From: CAZGUX01 sp046160045
Lineage (GTDB): Bacteria; Acidobacteriota; Terriglobia; Bryobacterales; Bryobacteraceae
DNA: 64,000 nt
Direction: 5' to 3'
Assembly (NCBI GenBank): GCA_046160045.1
Contig: JBJXGR010000329.1
Coordinates: forward strand, 5,730-69,729
A program made the translations under genes and the position numbers. Under the pieces are notes generated by a model. That model did no database searches, was not told the origin of the DNA, and saw only the letters and a program-made list of their open reading frames with translations. Below, in pieces: positions 7,503 to 15,316 of the stretch; the stretch's first letter is position 1; every line of letters begins with the position of its first letter.

Positions 7503-8543
7503 CTACATCGTGTGGGTGACTTTCGTCAGCGTCCTCGGCTTGTCCGCGTCGAGACCTTTTTGCCCCGCCAGGCACGCCGCGAACAACTGCGCCGGAATGA
7601 TGTACGGGATCGGCGTGTACATCTCCTTCAGCCTCAGCGGCACCTTCAGAATGCGCGGTACCATGGCGGCCGCCTCGCCATTGGACGCGTCGGTCACCAG
7701 CAGAGTCTCCGCGCCCAACAGCGTGAGCTTGTCGATAAAGATCTTCAGCGGCCCCCACGTCACCCCGGTGGGCGCAAAGACGAAAACGGGGAACGCCGAT
7801 TCCACCATCGCGATCGGGCCATGCAGAAAGTCGGCCGAGGAGAATCGTTCGGCGACCACGTAGCAGGTCTCCATCAGCTTCAACGCAAACTCGAATGCAT
7901 TGGCGTAGTTCAGTCCGCGGCCGACGACCACCGCGTGGTCCATGTAACGATAGCGTTCGCTCAGTGCGGCGATCCGCGGCTCGAGCGTCAGCGAGGCGGC
8001 CGTCCATTCCGGCAGGCGTCGCAGGTCATCCGGTTTGATTCTCGCGCCGAGCGCGTAGGCGAGCAGGTACATCAGCAGAACCTGCCCGGTATAGGTCTTC
8101 GTCGCCGCCACTGAGCGCTCTTTGCCCGCCCGCACGAAGAAGAGATGCTCGGCGAGCTTGGCCAGGGTGCTCCCGGATTCGTTGGTCACACCGATCGTGA
8201 TGGCGCCTTGCGCCCGCGCCCTCTCGACCACCAGGTTGGTGTCGGTGGATTCGCCCGACTGCGAGATGCCAATCACCAGCGCATCCCGGTAGTCGAGCCT
8301 GGAGCCGTAGAGCGTGTGGATGGAGGGCGCGGCGAGAGAGACCGGAATCCCCGTGGCGATCTCCAGCAGGTAGCGGCCGAACTGGGCGGCGTTGTCGGAA
8401 GTGCCCCGCGCCGCCAGGACGATCAGGCGCGGCCGGCGCGTGGCCATCCGGCGGCGAAACTGTTCAATCCGGGGGAGTTGGGATTTCAGAGTGCGTTCGA
8501 GAGCATCCGGCTGCTGCCGGATCTCGTCCAGCATTCGGGACAT
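7503..8543 (-). CDS. SIS-domain sugar isomerase/deaminase
   Basis: A 346-residue cytoplasmic enzyme with two SIS (sugar isomerase) domains, like the isomerase half of GlmS and the NagB-II/AgaS group. It probably isomerises or deaminates a hexosamine phosphate. Visible are VLAARGTSDNAAQFGRYLLE near residue 40, ALVIGISQSGESTDTN near 95 (phosphosugar-binding serines), a KTYTGQ motif, the second-domain VVVGRGLNYANAFEFALKLM, and a C-terminal DKPRTLTKVT lysine region typical of the family. The start at 8543 lies 13 bases after a perfect TATAAT. No glutaminase domain is present, so it is not full GlmS. It reads away from the SPFH gene. Confidence 0.88.
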   Translation of the reverse strand: MSRMLDEIRQQPDALERTLKSQLPRIEQFRRRMATRRPRLIVLAARGTSDNAAQFGRYLLEIATGIPVSLAAPSIHTLYGSRLDYRDALVIGISQSGESTDTNLVVERARAQGAITIGVTNESGSTLAKLAEHLFFVRAGKERSVAATKTYTGQVLLMYLLAYALGARIKPDDLRRLPEWTAASLTLEPRIAALSERYRYMDHAVVVGRGLNYANAFEFALKLMETCYVVAERFSSADFLHGPIAMVESAFPVFVFAPTGVTWGPLKIFIDKLTLLGAETLLVTDASNGEAAAMVPRILKVPLRLKEMYTPIPYIIPAQLFAACLAGQKGLDADKPRTLTKVTHTM

Positions 8544-8556
8544 GTTTCTTGACCCC

Positions 8557-8562
8557 ATTATA
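8557..8562 (-). promoter_or_regulatory. -10 element of the SIS-domain gene
   Basis: On the minus strand TATAAT ends 13 bases before the ATG at 8543, so the transcript leader would be only a few bases long. The alternative ATG at 8558 overlaps this element and is therefore unlikely. No good -35 hexamer is seen at 16-18 bases. Confidence 0.55.
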
Positions 8563-8614
8563 CCTAATTGCTGCAATGAGTTACGTGCGATTCTCCGGCG
8601 TGCCCTCTTGATTT

Positions 8615-8645
8615 GATAATATCTCGATGATATCATAATGATGTC
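8615..8645 (+). promoter_or_regulatory. Three 11-bp phased direct repeats before the SPFH gene
   Basis: GATAATATC (8615), GATGATATC (8626) and AATGATGTC (8637) follow one another with an exact 11-bp period, ending 17 bases before the SPFH start codon. The stretch is strikingly AT-rich against its surroundings. Tandem half-sites one helical turn apart are typical operators for ribbon-helix-helix (Arc/CopG) repressors, and an Arc-like protein is encoded in this operon at 9543. Binding is inference. Confidence 0.5.
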
Positions 8646-8662
8646 AAAAGGAGCTTCATTCG

Positions 8663-9538
8663 ATGAAAGAGCAAGTTCGTTCGGTGTTGCCCGGCCTGCT
8701 GATGTTGCTTTTCCTATTGGCCGTGGCCAGCTTGTGTCTGTGGGGGATGGCCGGCTTGAGCGATCTGCCGCGCGAAGAGAGGGGACAGCGGGTTCTATGG
8801 CTGATTCCACTGTTGATCGTGGATCTCATCTGTTTTGCCGGTTTTTTCGTGGTGGCGCCGAATCAGGGAGCGGTGATGCAGTTGTTCGGCCGGTACGTAG
8901 GGACCGTGAAAGAGGCGGGCCTGCACTGGGCGAATCCGTTCTACACAAAGCGGAAGCTGTCGTTGCGCGTGCGGAACTTCGAGACGCAGCGGCTGAAGGT
9001 GAACGACCATGACGGCAACCCGATCGAGATCGGAGCGGTGGTGGTGTGGAAAGTCGTCGATACTGCGGAAGCGTCTTTCCAGGTGGACAACTACGAGAAC
9101 TACGTCCACGTCCAGAGCGAAGCGGCGCTGCGGAACCTGGCGACCGCCTATCCCTACGATTCGCACGAGGAGCACGTGACGTCGTTGCGAGGGCACACCG
9201 GCGCGGTGGCCGAGCGGCTGAAGCAGGAGATTCACGAGCGGTTGCAGGTGGCGGGCGTGGAGGTGATCGAGGCGCGAATCAGCCACTTGGCGTACGCGCC
9301 GGAAATCGCGGCAGCGATGTTGCAGCGGCAGCAGGCGGGGGCCATTATCGCGGCGCGGACGAGGATTGTGGAAGGCGCGGTGGGGATGGTGGAGATGGCG
9401 CTGGAGCGGTTGTCAACCAAGCAGATCGTGGAGTTGGACGAGGAGAGAAAGGCGGCCATGGTGAGCAACCTCCTCGTCGTACTGTGCGGTGAGCGGGCGG
9501 CTCAACCGGTGGTGAACGCCGGAACGCTGTTTCAGTAG
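8663..9538 (+). CDS. SPFH/Band 7 (slipin-like) membrane protein
   Basis: A 291-residue membrane-anchored SPFH-domain protein. Two hydrophobic segments lie at about residues 10-32 and 45-67. The Band 7 core follows: FFVVAPNQGAVMQLFGRYVG, GLHWANPFY, VRNFETQRLKVNDHDGNPI, and a long alpha-helical region with VEVIEARISHLAYAPEIAAA and MLQRQQAGAIIAARTRIVEG. SPFH proteins form large membrane cages that scaffold proteases and lipid domains. The start has a good AAAAGGAG eight bases upstream. The stop is only four bases from a small Arc-like gene, a pairing I recall from other genomes. An 11-bp phased repeat just upstream may be the operator. Confidence 0.9.
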   Translation: MKEQVRSVLPGLLMLLFLLAVASLCLWGMAGLSDLPREERGQRVLWLIPLLIVDLICFAGFFVVAPNQGAVMQLFGRYVGTVKEAGLHWANPFYTKRKLSLRVRNFETQRLKVNDHDGNPIEIGAVVVWKVVDTAEASFQVDNYENYVHVQSEAALRNLATAYPYDSHEEHVTSLRGHTGAVAERLKQEIHERLQVAGVEVIEARISHLAYAPEIAAAMLQRQQAGAIIAARTRIVEGAVGMVEMALERLSTKQIVELDEERKAAMVSNLLVVLCGERAAQPVVNAGTLFQ

Positions 9539-9542
9539 AGCC

Positions 9543-9713
9543 ATGGCGGACCGCAAGCCATTCCTGCTGCGCCTGGACGAACCGACCCTGGAAGCCCTGA
9601 AAAAATGGGCCGAGGATGACCTCCGAAGCGTGAACGGGCAGATCGAGTTTCTGCTCCGAACTGCGCTGAAGGAGGCGGGGCGGTGGAAGCGCGGGGAGGA
9701 ACCAGGCTCGTGA
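9543..9713 (+). CDS. Small Arc/ribbon-helix-helix-like protein
   Basis: A 56-residue protein starting at the ATG at 9543, five bases after the SPFH stop. It reads MADRKPFLLRLDEPTLEALK, then KWAEDDLRSVNGQIEFLLRT and ALKEAGRWKR. This is the beta-strand plus two-helix layout of Arc-like DNA-binding domains, with the strand FLLRLD and the recognition helix region SVNGQIEFLLR. It could bind the three 11-bp repeats upstream of the operon and autoregulate it. Alternatively it is an antitoxin-type partner that works with the SPFH protein; no toxin gene is visible. Confidence 0.75.
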   Translation: MADRKPFLLRLDEPTLEALKKWAEDDLRSVNGQIEFLLRTALKEAGRWKRGEEPGS

Positions 9714-9896
9714 GTTGGGTGAAATGCCCCGGAGCCGGGCCGCGAGAGGGGCGGCGGGCCGGGCGTTTTCCGCATTCTCTGAAAGAGGTGATCCCGTTCG
9801 GATTCAGTCATTTGGGCCCATCCCCATAATCGTCCTCCCCAGCCTCCAGGGAATGGCGACTGGTTTGCGGTCCAGGCCGTGGGAGCGAGTCGCGTC

Positions 9897-12170
9897 ATGG
9901 AGAAGCCGCGTGTCAAACGGAACCCGAAGATCCCCAGGCAGGTGTTGCCGTTGTTGGAGCCGCAGGAGCGGGCTCGGGATCGGGAGGTAGCCTGCGGGTT
10001 CGACGTCGAAAAAGCCCGCCAGGAGGCGTTGCGATGCCTGGACTGCAGGGATCCCAAATGCATTGACGCCTGTCCGATTCATACCGACATTCGGAGCTTT
10101 ATCGCGCGTCTGGTGGACGATGACTTTCTGGGCGCTTACCAGGTGCTCGAAAAGACCAACCCGTTCCCCGGCATCTGCGGGCGGGTCTGCCAGTATGAGT
10201 TGTATTGCGAGAAAGACTGCCTGATGGGCAAGAAGCTCGAGTCGGTGGCGATCGGCTCGCTTGAGCGGTTTGTCGCGGACTATCACCGCGAGTTCCGGGA
10301 GGGTGAGAAGATTGAACGGCCGGAGTTGAACGGCCTGCGCGTCGCGTTGGTCGGCAGCGGCCCGGCTTCCCTCATCTGCGCGAACGACCTGACACGGAAC
10401 GGCTACGCGGTAACCGTATTCGAGGCCCTGCACGAGTTGGGCGGCGTGTTGGCGTACGGGATTCCGCCGTTTCGTCTACCGCGGGACATCATCCGGGAGG
10501 AGATTGACCGGTTGCGGGCGCTGGGGGTCGAGTTCCGGACTAACTACATCGTCGGCCGCACACAGACGATCGACGAGTTGTTCGAAGAAGGGTATGCGGC
10601 GATCTTCGTCGGCACCGGCGCGGGTCTGCCGTTCATGATGGGCATCCCCGGCGAGAACCTGATCGGCTGCTATACGGCAAACGAGTTTCTCACCCGCATC
10701 AACCTCATGCATGCGTACGAGACGAGCGCGGAGACACCGGTGCGGGTCGGGTCGCGGACGATCGTGATCGGCGGCGGGAACTCGGCCATGGACGCGGCGC
10801 GCTGGGCCAAGCGGCTGGGCAGCGAGACCACCATTCTGTTCCGGCGCGGCCGCGCCGAGTTGCGCGCTCGGGAAGAAGAGATCGAGCATGCCGAGGAAGA
10901 GGGTGTGAAGTTCGAGTTCCTCGGTGCGCCGGTCCGGCTGATCGGGGACGCGAACAACCTGGTGTGCGCGATGAAGTGCATCCGGATGAAACTGGGCGAG
11001 CCGGACGATTCGGGACGCCCGTCGCCGGTTCCCATTCCTGGCAGCGAGTACACCATCCCGGTCGAGACGGTGGTGGCGGCCATCGGGCAGGCGCCCAATC
11101 CCACGCTGCAGCGGGCGACACCGCAGTTGATCACCAAGCGGGGCAAGATCGTCATCGACCAGAAAGGCGAAACGAGCCTGCCCGGCGTATTCGCCGGCGG
11201 GGACGTCGTTCGCGGCGGCTCCACCGTGATTCTGGCGATGAAAGACGGGCGCCTGGCGGCGGAAGCCATCGACCGTTCGCTGCGGCAGCAGTTCCCGGAG
11301 AACTTCCTCGAACCCGGATACGCGGCCGGCATCACCTTCGACACTCCGGACGAATCGTTCCGCCTTCTGCGCAAGACAGCTTTGGCGCCCGAGATCACTC
11401 GCTTTGAGGTCCACGCTCCCCGGATCGCGGCCAAGTGGAAGGCGGGTCAGTTCGTGATCCTCCGGCCGACCGCTGAAAGCGAGCGCATCCCCCTGACGCT
11501 GGTGGCGAGCAACCACAACGCCATCATCCTGATCGTCCAGTCGATCGGGAAGACCACCCGGCTGCTGGCTTCTCTCGAGGAAGGCGACCGGCTCGCCGAC
11601 CTGCTCGGCCCCCTCGGCAAAGCGGCCCGGGCCGAAAAGGTCGGGACCGTGATGTGCGTCGCGGGCGGCGTCGGGGTGGCCGAAGTGCTCCCCGTCGCAC
11701 AGGCCTTCAGCGAGGCCGGCAATCATGTTGTCTTGTTATGTGGGGCGCGGAGCGACCATCACCGCATCCTCGACGAGGAGTTGCGCGCCACGGCCGGCGA
11801 CCTGCGCTGGGCCACCGATGACGGCTCGTTCGGCTTCCCAGGCAATGTCGTCGAGTTGATGAAGGCTTGGCGCGAGGAGCAGGCGCGCGTGCCGGATCTG
11901 GTGCACGTCATCGGGCCCATTCCGATGATGAGCGCGGCCGCCAAGCTCACCCGCGAGTGGGGTGCGCGCACGGTGGCCAGCCTGAACCCGATAATGGTCG
12001 ACGGCACCGGGATGTGCGGAGGCTGTCGCGTCTCGGTGGGGAACGAGGTCAAATTCGCCTGCGTCGATGGGCCGGAGTTCGACGCGCACGGAGTGGATTT
12101 CAACGAGTTGACTCTGCGCAACCGGGCCTATCGCGACCACGAGCAGAAGGTGTGCCAGTTGGACGTTTGA
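9897..12170 (+). CDS. GltA-like / ferredoxin-NADP reductase fusion (Nfn-type)
   Basis: A 757-residue single-chain flavoprotein. The first about 480 residues match the small glutamate synthase/NfnB type. They carry iron-sulfur cysteines (CLDCRDPKCIDACP, and CGRVCQ with later C residues), an FAD Rossmann motif VALVGSGPASL and an NAD(P)H motif TIVIGGGNSAMDAARWA, and end at GVFAGGDVVRGGSTVI. The last about 270 residues match the NfnA/dihydroorotate-dehydrogenase-electron-transfer type. They have an FAD-binding barrel (WKAGQFVILRP), an NAD motif CVAGGVGVAEVLPVA and a 2Fe-2S site DGTGMCGGCRVSVG with later CVDG. Separate NfnA and NfnB bifurcate electrons between NAD(H), NADP(H) and ferredoxin; related SudAB acts on sulfide/polysulfide. 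No glutamate synthase large subunit is nearby. The start ATG at 9897 is preferred over GTG 9879. Confidence 0.88.
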   Translation: MEKPRVKRNPKIPRQVLPLLEPQERARDREVACGFDVEKARQEALRCLDCRDPKCIDACPIHTDIRSFIARLVDDDFLGAYQVLEKTNPFPGICGRVCQYELYCEKDCLMGKKLESVAIGSLERFVADYHREFREGEKIERPELNGLRVALVGSGPASLICANDLTRNGYAVTVFEALHELGGVLAYGIPPFRLPRDIIREEIDRLRALGVEFRTNYIVGRTQTIDELFEEGYAAIFVGTGAGLPFMMGIPGENLIGCYTANEFLTRINLMHAYETSAETPVRVGSRTIVIGGGNSAMDAARWAKRLGSETTILFRRGRAELRAREEEIEHAEEEGVKFEFLGAPVRLIGDANNLVCAMKCIRMKLGEPDDSGRPSPVPIPGSEYTIPVETVVAAIGQAPNPTLQRATPQLITKRGKIVIDQKGETSLPGVFAGGDVVRGGSTVILAMKDGRLAAEAIDRSLRQQFPENFLEPGYAAGITFDTPDESFRLLRKTALAPEITRFEVHAPRIAAKWKAGQFVILRPTAESERIPLTLVASNHNAIILIVQSIGKTTRLLASLEEGDRLADLLGPLGKAARAEKVGTVMCVAGGVGVAEVLPVAQAFSEAGNHVVLLCGARSDHHRILDEELRATAGDLRWATDDGSFGFPGNVVELMKAWREEQARVPDLVHVIGPIPMMSAAAKLTREWGARTVASLNPIMVDGTGMCGGCRVSVGNEVKFACVDGPEFDAHGVDFNELTLRNRAYRDHEQKVCQLDV

Positions 12171-12259
12171 GGATCAGGCCAAACCGATCGGCGGGAAATC
12201 CGTCTACACTCAGATAGCGATCGCAGCCCCGGCCACCGTGGGGTTGCGCGTCTTCTGAG

Positions 12260-12280
12260 CCGCGAGCGGAAAGCGAGCGG
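12260..12280 (+). repeat. Tandem-GA hairpin repeat, copy 1
   Basis: Reads CCGC GA GC, loop GGAAA, GC GA GCGG. The outer CCGC/GCGG stem and the GA/GA mismatch block equal the other copies, but the inner pair block is GC/GC instead of CC/GG. That keeps pairing by a compensatory change. It is flanked by GAG and TGG like copy 4. Confidence 0.65.
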
Positions 12281-12320
12281 TGGCTATCCGAGCCGCGACC
12301 GGAAGGGAGCGGGCCTCTTG
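12274..12320 (+). repeat. 47-bp direct repeat, first copy
   Basis: This 47-bp segment is repeated without mismatch at 12461-12507, about 187 bp downstream. It starts CGAGCGGTGGCTATCC and ends GGGCCTCTTG. Each copy contains one complete hairpin repeat plus the 3' arm of a preceding one, so a duplication of part of an array of such elements is likely. Confidence 0.85.
12293..12312 (+). repeat. Tandem-GA hairpin repeat, copy 2
   Basis: Reads CCGC GA CC, loop GGAA, GG GA GCGG. As RNA it would form a 4-bp stem, a tandem G-A mismatch, two more pairs and a GNRA-type tetraloop. A T run begins ten bases after the stem, so a role in terminating the upstream Nfn-type gene is possible but the spacing is long. 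Confidence 0.65.
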
Positions 12321-12460
12321 CTTTTTTTCACAGCCCCGTCAGCGAGCGGTGGCGGGTGGTGCCCCGATTACCGGAAACTGGACGGTAGCGGACATCCTGA
12401 CTTCCGCACGCCTTCTGAGACTGAGCTGAGGGAGGGGGTTGCACGTTGCCGGTTCTTCAA

Positions 12461-12507
12461 CGAGCGGTGGCTATCCGAGCCGCGACCGGAAGGGAGCGGG
12501 CCTCTTG
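12461..12507 (+). repeat. 47-bp direct repeat, second copy
   Basis: Identical to 12274-12320. It ends 23 bases before the start codon at 12531, so the hairpin it contains would sit in or just upstream of that gene's leader. Confidence 0.85.
12480..12499 (+). repeat. Tandem-GA hairpin repeat, copy 3
   Basis: Same sequence as copy 2 (CCGC GA CC, loop GGAA, GG GA GCGG) because it lies within the second 47-bp repeat. It is about 31 bases upstream of the start codon at 12531. Confidence 0.65.
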
Positions 12508-12530
12508 GCGGTGTCCGGAGCGGAACAACC

Positions 12531-12986
12531 ATGATGAGAATCGCAAGTCTACTGTTGCTGATCGCCTCCGCTGGGCTCGCGGCCGGAAAGCCCGACGCGA
12601 AGACGCTCATGAAACTGGACGCGGAATTCTGCCAGGCGTTCCAGCAGAAGGGCGTCGCCGGGTGGCTGGAATACTGGGGCCAGGACGCGGTGGTATTCCC
12701 GCAGAGCGGGCCGATCCAGACGGGGATCCTGGCGGCGACGAAATACTATCAGGCGGTATTCGGTGACCGCAAAGGTGGTTTGACGTGGACTCCCGTGGGC
12801 GGCCAGATGTCGCAAGGGGGCGATCTGGGCTTTACCTACGGCACCTGGGTCTCCGAACGCAAAGGACCCGACGGGAAGCCGGCGACGGTGACGGGAAAGT
12901 ACTTCACGACGTGGAAGAAGCAGAAGGACGGATCCTGGAAGATCGTCGCCGACATCGGCCAGCCGGACGCGCCGGAGAAGAAGTAG
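12531..12986 (+). CDS. Exported NTF2-like (DUF4440/SnoaL-type) protein
   Basis: A 151-residue protein with signal peptide MMRIASLLLLIASAGLAAG and one NTF2-like cone-fold domain. The pattern is typical: AKTLMKLDAEFCQAFQQKG at the start, WLEYWGQDAVVFPQSGPIQTG, then GDLGFTYGTWVSE, and an end of TTWKKQKDGSWKIVADIG. Domains of this kind include ketosteroid-isomerase-like enzymes and ligand-binding proteins; activity cannot be read here. Start at 12531; an ATG follows immediately at 12534. The gene sits just after the repeat-rich gap and converges with the HNH nuclease gene, nine bases away. Confidence 0.8.
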   Translation: MMRIASLLLLIASAGLAAGKPDAKTLMKLDAEFCQAFQQKGVAGWLEYWGQDAVVFPQSGPIQTGILAATKYYQAVFGDRKGGLTWTPVGGQMSQGGDLGFTYGTWVSERKGPDGKPATVTGKYFTTWKKQKDGSWKIVADIGQPDAPEKK

Positions 12987-12995
12987 GTTCTGCAA

Positions 12996-13721
12996 TCAGA
13001 TCAGACGGCGTTCGAACCTATCCCGGTCCTGCCGGGCCAACTCGCCCAGCCCTCGTCGTTCCAGCAAGTGGCGAAGCACGAACTTGTACTCAGCGCGCGG
13101 ATCGGACAAGCCTTTCCACTCCCGAATCAAGGCTCGCGGAAGCTGGGCACGTCGTGACGCGCTCGGCCGCGTTCTTATCCGGGATAAGCTGTCGACGAAT
13201 TTGCCAGCTCGCTCGATCGTCTGGATCCGCTGGGAACAGAGCGCACTCCGCTGCAAATCGCAGAGTCGAATTGTTTGCTCGGCCCTCCGCTTCTCTTGAT
13301 CGTTCAGGGCGGGATGCGGTGCGAGTTTCCCGGTATCCGGATGGATCCAGAAAAACGGCTCCGGGTCTTCCTCATCCGGTTTCAGCAGAGATCCTTGATG
13401 GTTCCAATCGCCCTTTGCGCGATTGCAGAGCCGGCAGACCGGGAGGAGGTTGGCCCACTCGAAAGCAAGGTCTTCGCGGACTGTTTTCGGATGATAGTGC
13501 TCAATCTCAGGGTCCGACGTCACTCCCAGGAGCGCTTCGCAAAACGCGCACTTGCCAAAGGTCATCCGCACCAGGGCATCGCGGATTACCGCCTTTGCTG
13601 TTCTGGTGGCCCAATCCCGGTTCCTTGTGCCCGTTTTGCGGATGCGCTGCCAGCGCTTGGTCCACGCCGGCTGGTTCTTCAGCAATGTGGCAGGCGGATC
13701 GTCTCGAAAGAGTCTGATCAC
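12996..13721 (-). CDS. ptuB: HNH endonuclease, PtuB-like (Septu defence)
   Basis: A 241-residue HNH nuclease. The zinc/HNH core is visible: CAFCE near residue 59, EIEHYHPK near 73 (catalytic His), then WANLLPVCRLCNRAKGDW with the second Cys pair. Length and layout fit PtuB-type proteins, and the partner gene upstream is an SMC-like ATPase; together they form the Septu anti-phage layout. It starts at a GTG at 13721, eight bases after the ATPase stop, so the two are one transcript. The C-terminal half is rich in Arg. A retron-type Septu is less likely because no reverse transcriptase or ncRNA gene is seen. Assignment to Septu is by family resemblance and context. Confidence 0.78.
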   Translation of the reverse strand: MIRLFRDDPPATLLKNQPAWTKRWQRIRKTGTRNRDWATRTAKAVIRDALVRMTFGKCAFCEALLGVTSDPEIEHYHPKTVREDLAFEWANLLPVCRLCNRAKGDWNHQGSLLKPDEEDPEPFFWIHPDTGKLAPHPALNDQEKRRAEQTIRLCDLQRSALCSQRIQTIERAGKFVDSLSRIRTRPSASRRAQLPRALIREWKGLSDPRAEYKFVLRHLLERRGLGELARQDRDRFERRLI

Positions 13722-13729
13722 GGCGGCAG

Positions 13730-15163
13730 TTACCGCCGGACTCGACGGCGTGCTCCGTTCCCCGTTTTTCCGGTGGATTGCGTCAACACACCGAGAAGTT
13801 CCGCCGGAACACTTGCCGTTGCGACGATCGATTTCAGCTCTTCACTTCGCCCGCTGAGTTCTTTGGTCAGCGTCTTCAGCCTCCGTGCCTGAGGGGCGCT
13901 CAACCCCGGCCGAATCTCGTGCCGCTTGAGTTCGTTCCATTCATCGAGTTCTCGCTCGGTCCGGATGTCGAAGCGGCTTTCGACGCCGAAGATCTCTTTC
14001 AGCGTCGTCGTCACGCTGAGGCCGATTGGCGCGTCGCAGGATGCCTTCAAGTAGGCGCTGCCGTCCTGGTTGAGGTCCATCACGTGGACCTTCGAATTCG
14101 GGCACGACGAAATCACAAACGGGGAGTGGGACGTCACGATAATCTGAACGTCCGGCAAGGCTGCGCGCATCGCGGGCAGAAGGCGGCGCTGCCACATCGG
14201 GTGGAGATGAGCATCCACCTCGTCGAGCAACAGGATGCCTGGGCGCTTTCCCTTCAGTTTCGGATCCCACTGGATGGCATCCTGTCGCATCATGTAGTCG
14301 GCGATCCAGCCGACCGTACTGCGGATTCCGTCGGGCAACTGGGAGAAGTTCAGGCTGTGGCCCAAGACGCGGAGACGGGGCTCGAAGCTGGGTTCAATAT
14401 TGACTTCGAAAGTCACGTCAGCGCCGTAGACCTCTTCGAGTGCCTTTTCAAATCGCGCAAGCGACTGGCTGTAGGTCTCGGTGGGCTGGTGACGTTGCTG
14501 CGCAATGGCACGTTTGCTGTACAGGCTCAGTAACCAGGCTTGGATGGCTTCGTTGCGCACCGTGCCTTCAAACGACAGCGAGTTCTCGCTTGGGTCGGCA
14601 GAGGCGAGCCCGAGGTCCGGCTTCATCAGATGTTGAAGTGATTTGGTCGGCGAATACGCGCCCACACTAATCTGGGGCCGCTCAGCGACCCGGTTTACAA
14701 ACAGACCCAATCCGAAACGTGTTTGACGCTGATCCTCGCCGTACATTCTGGCGGGTGGTGAAAGCGACAACCTGCTTTGGCGGGTCACGTCTGGCCTGAG
14801 AGTCTCGGGCAATAGGTTGGGCGACCCAGATTCTGCCCCAACCCAGTCGCAGAGGTCGCGACCTTCCCCCCACTTGGCGCAGGCCAAGAAGTATGTGAGC
14901 CCGTCAGGCGGCGATTTGAGTTGTATGAACACCTTGGATTCCGGGTGTCCGATGAGAGCATGCGTCCATAGGTCGAAGGGGAAGCCGCTCCGTTTGTCGC
15001 TGAGCGCCCACGCAATGCATCGCAAGACCGTCGATTTTCCTGCGCCGTTGACACCCGCAAGCACGTGAGGGCCAAGATGCGGATTCCCCTTGCCGTCGGA
15101 GAAGTCGAGGTCCAAGCGCTTGAACGGCCCCACCCCCTCGGCGACGAGTCTCACAATCGGCAC
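13730..15163 (-). CDS. ptuA: AAA ATPase, PtuA-like (Septu defence)
   Basis: A 477-residue ATPase of the RecF/SMC-like, overcoming-lysogenisation-defect-related group. Walker A is GVNGAGKST near residue 39. The ABC-like signature region is around LPDGIRSTVGW, and Walker B is GILLLDEVDAHLHP near 310 with the following switch TSHSPFV. In Septu the ATPase binds and restrains the HNH subunit until infection is sensed; this is known for the family, not shown here. It starts at GTG 15163 (GAGG lies about ten bases upstream); another GTG in frame is at 15154. Upstream lies a hairpin repeat (15209-15228). Confidence 0.78.
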   Translation of the reverse strand: MPIVRLVAEGVGPFKRLDLDFSDGKGNPHLGPHVLAGVNGAGKSTVLRCIAWALSDKRSGFPFDLWTHALIGHPESKVFIQLKSPPDGLTYFLACAKWGEGRDLCDWVGAESGSPNLLPETLRPDVTRQSRLSLSPPARMYGEDQRQTRFGLGLFVNRVAERPQISVGAYSPTKSLQHLMKPDLGLASADPSENSLSFEGTVRNEAIQAWLLSLYSKRAIAQQRHQPTETYSQSLARFEKALEEVYGADVTFEVNIEPSFEPRLRVLGHSLNFSQLPDGIRSTVGWIADYMMRQDAIQWDPKLKGKRPGILLLDEVDAHLHPMWQRRLLPAMRAALPDVQIIVTSHSPFVISSCPNSKVHVMDLNQDGSAYLKASCDAPIGLSVTTTLKEIFGVESRFDIRTERELDEWNELKRHEIRPGLSAPQARRLKTLTKELSGRSEELKSIVATASVPAELLGVLTQSTGKTGNGARRRVRR

Positions 15164-15208
15164 GGGCGTCTACCTCGGCTTCATTGTACGCCGCCGGCTC
15201 AACCAGAG

Positions 15209-15228
15209 CCGCGACCGTCAGGGAGCGG
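15209..15228 (+). repeat. Tandem-GA hairpin repeat, copy 4
   Basis: Reads CCGC GA CC, loop GTCA, GG GA GCGG, with the same GAG and TGG flanks as copy 1. The loop differs from copies 2 and 3 while the stem and GA block are kept. It lies between the Septu-like ATPase start and the rlmI stop. Confidence 0.65.
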
Positions 15229-15316
15229 TGGCGGGGCAAATGGTCTTTTCAAAGACTCTGATCCCGCGTGGCTCCGAGCGATTTGACTGCAGATGCCAGT
15301 TCTGCGACTGAACAGC

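Larger units (their letters stand above)
12171..12530. other. Gene-free stretch rich in hairpin repeats
   Basis: This 360-bp gap has no credible gene. It holds three complete copies and one truncated copy of a CCGC-GA-NN-loop-NN-GA-GCGG hairpin, two of them inside a perfect 47-bp direct repeat. A run of seven T at 12322-12328 follows the second hairpin by nine bases. A 3' half-copy, unable to fold fully, lies around 12331-12353. The rest shows nothing I recognise. Confidence 0.7.

Noticed and set aside
12996..15163. Retron-associated Septu (with reverse transcriptase)
   Set aside because: No reverse transcriptase gene is encoded in the flanks and no msr/msd-like RNA structure was noticed.
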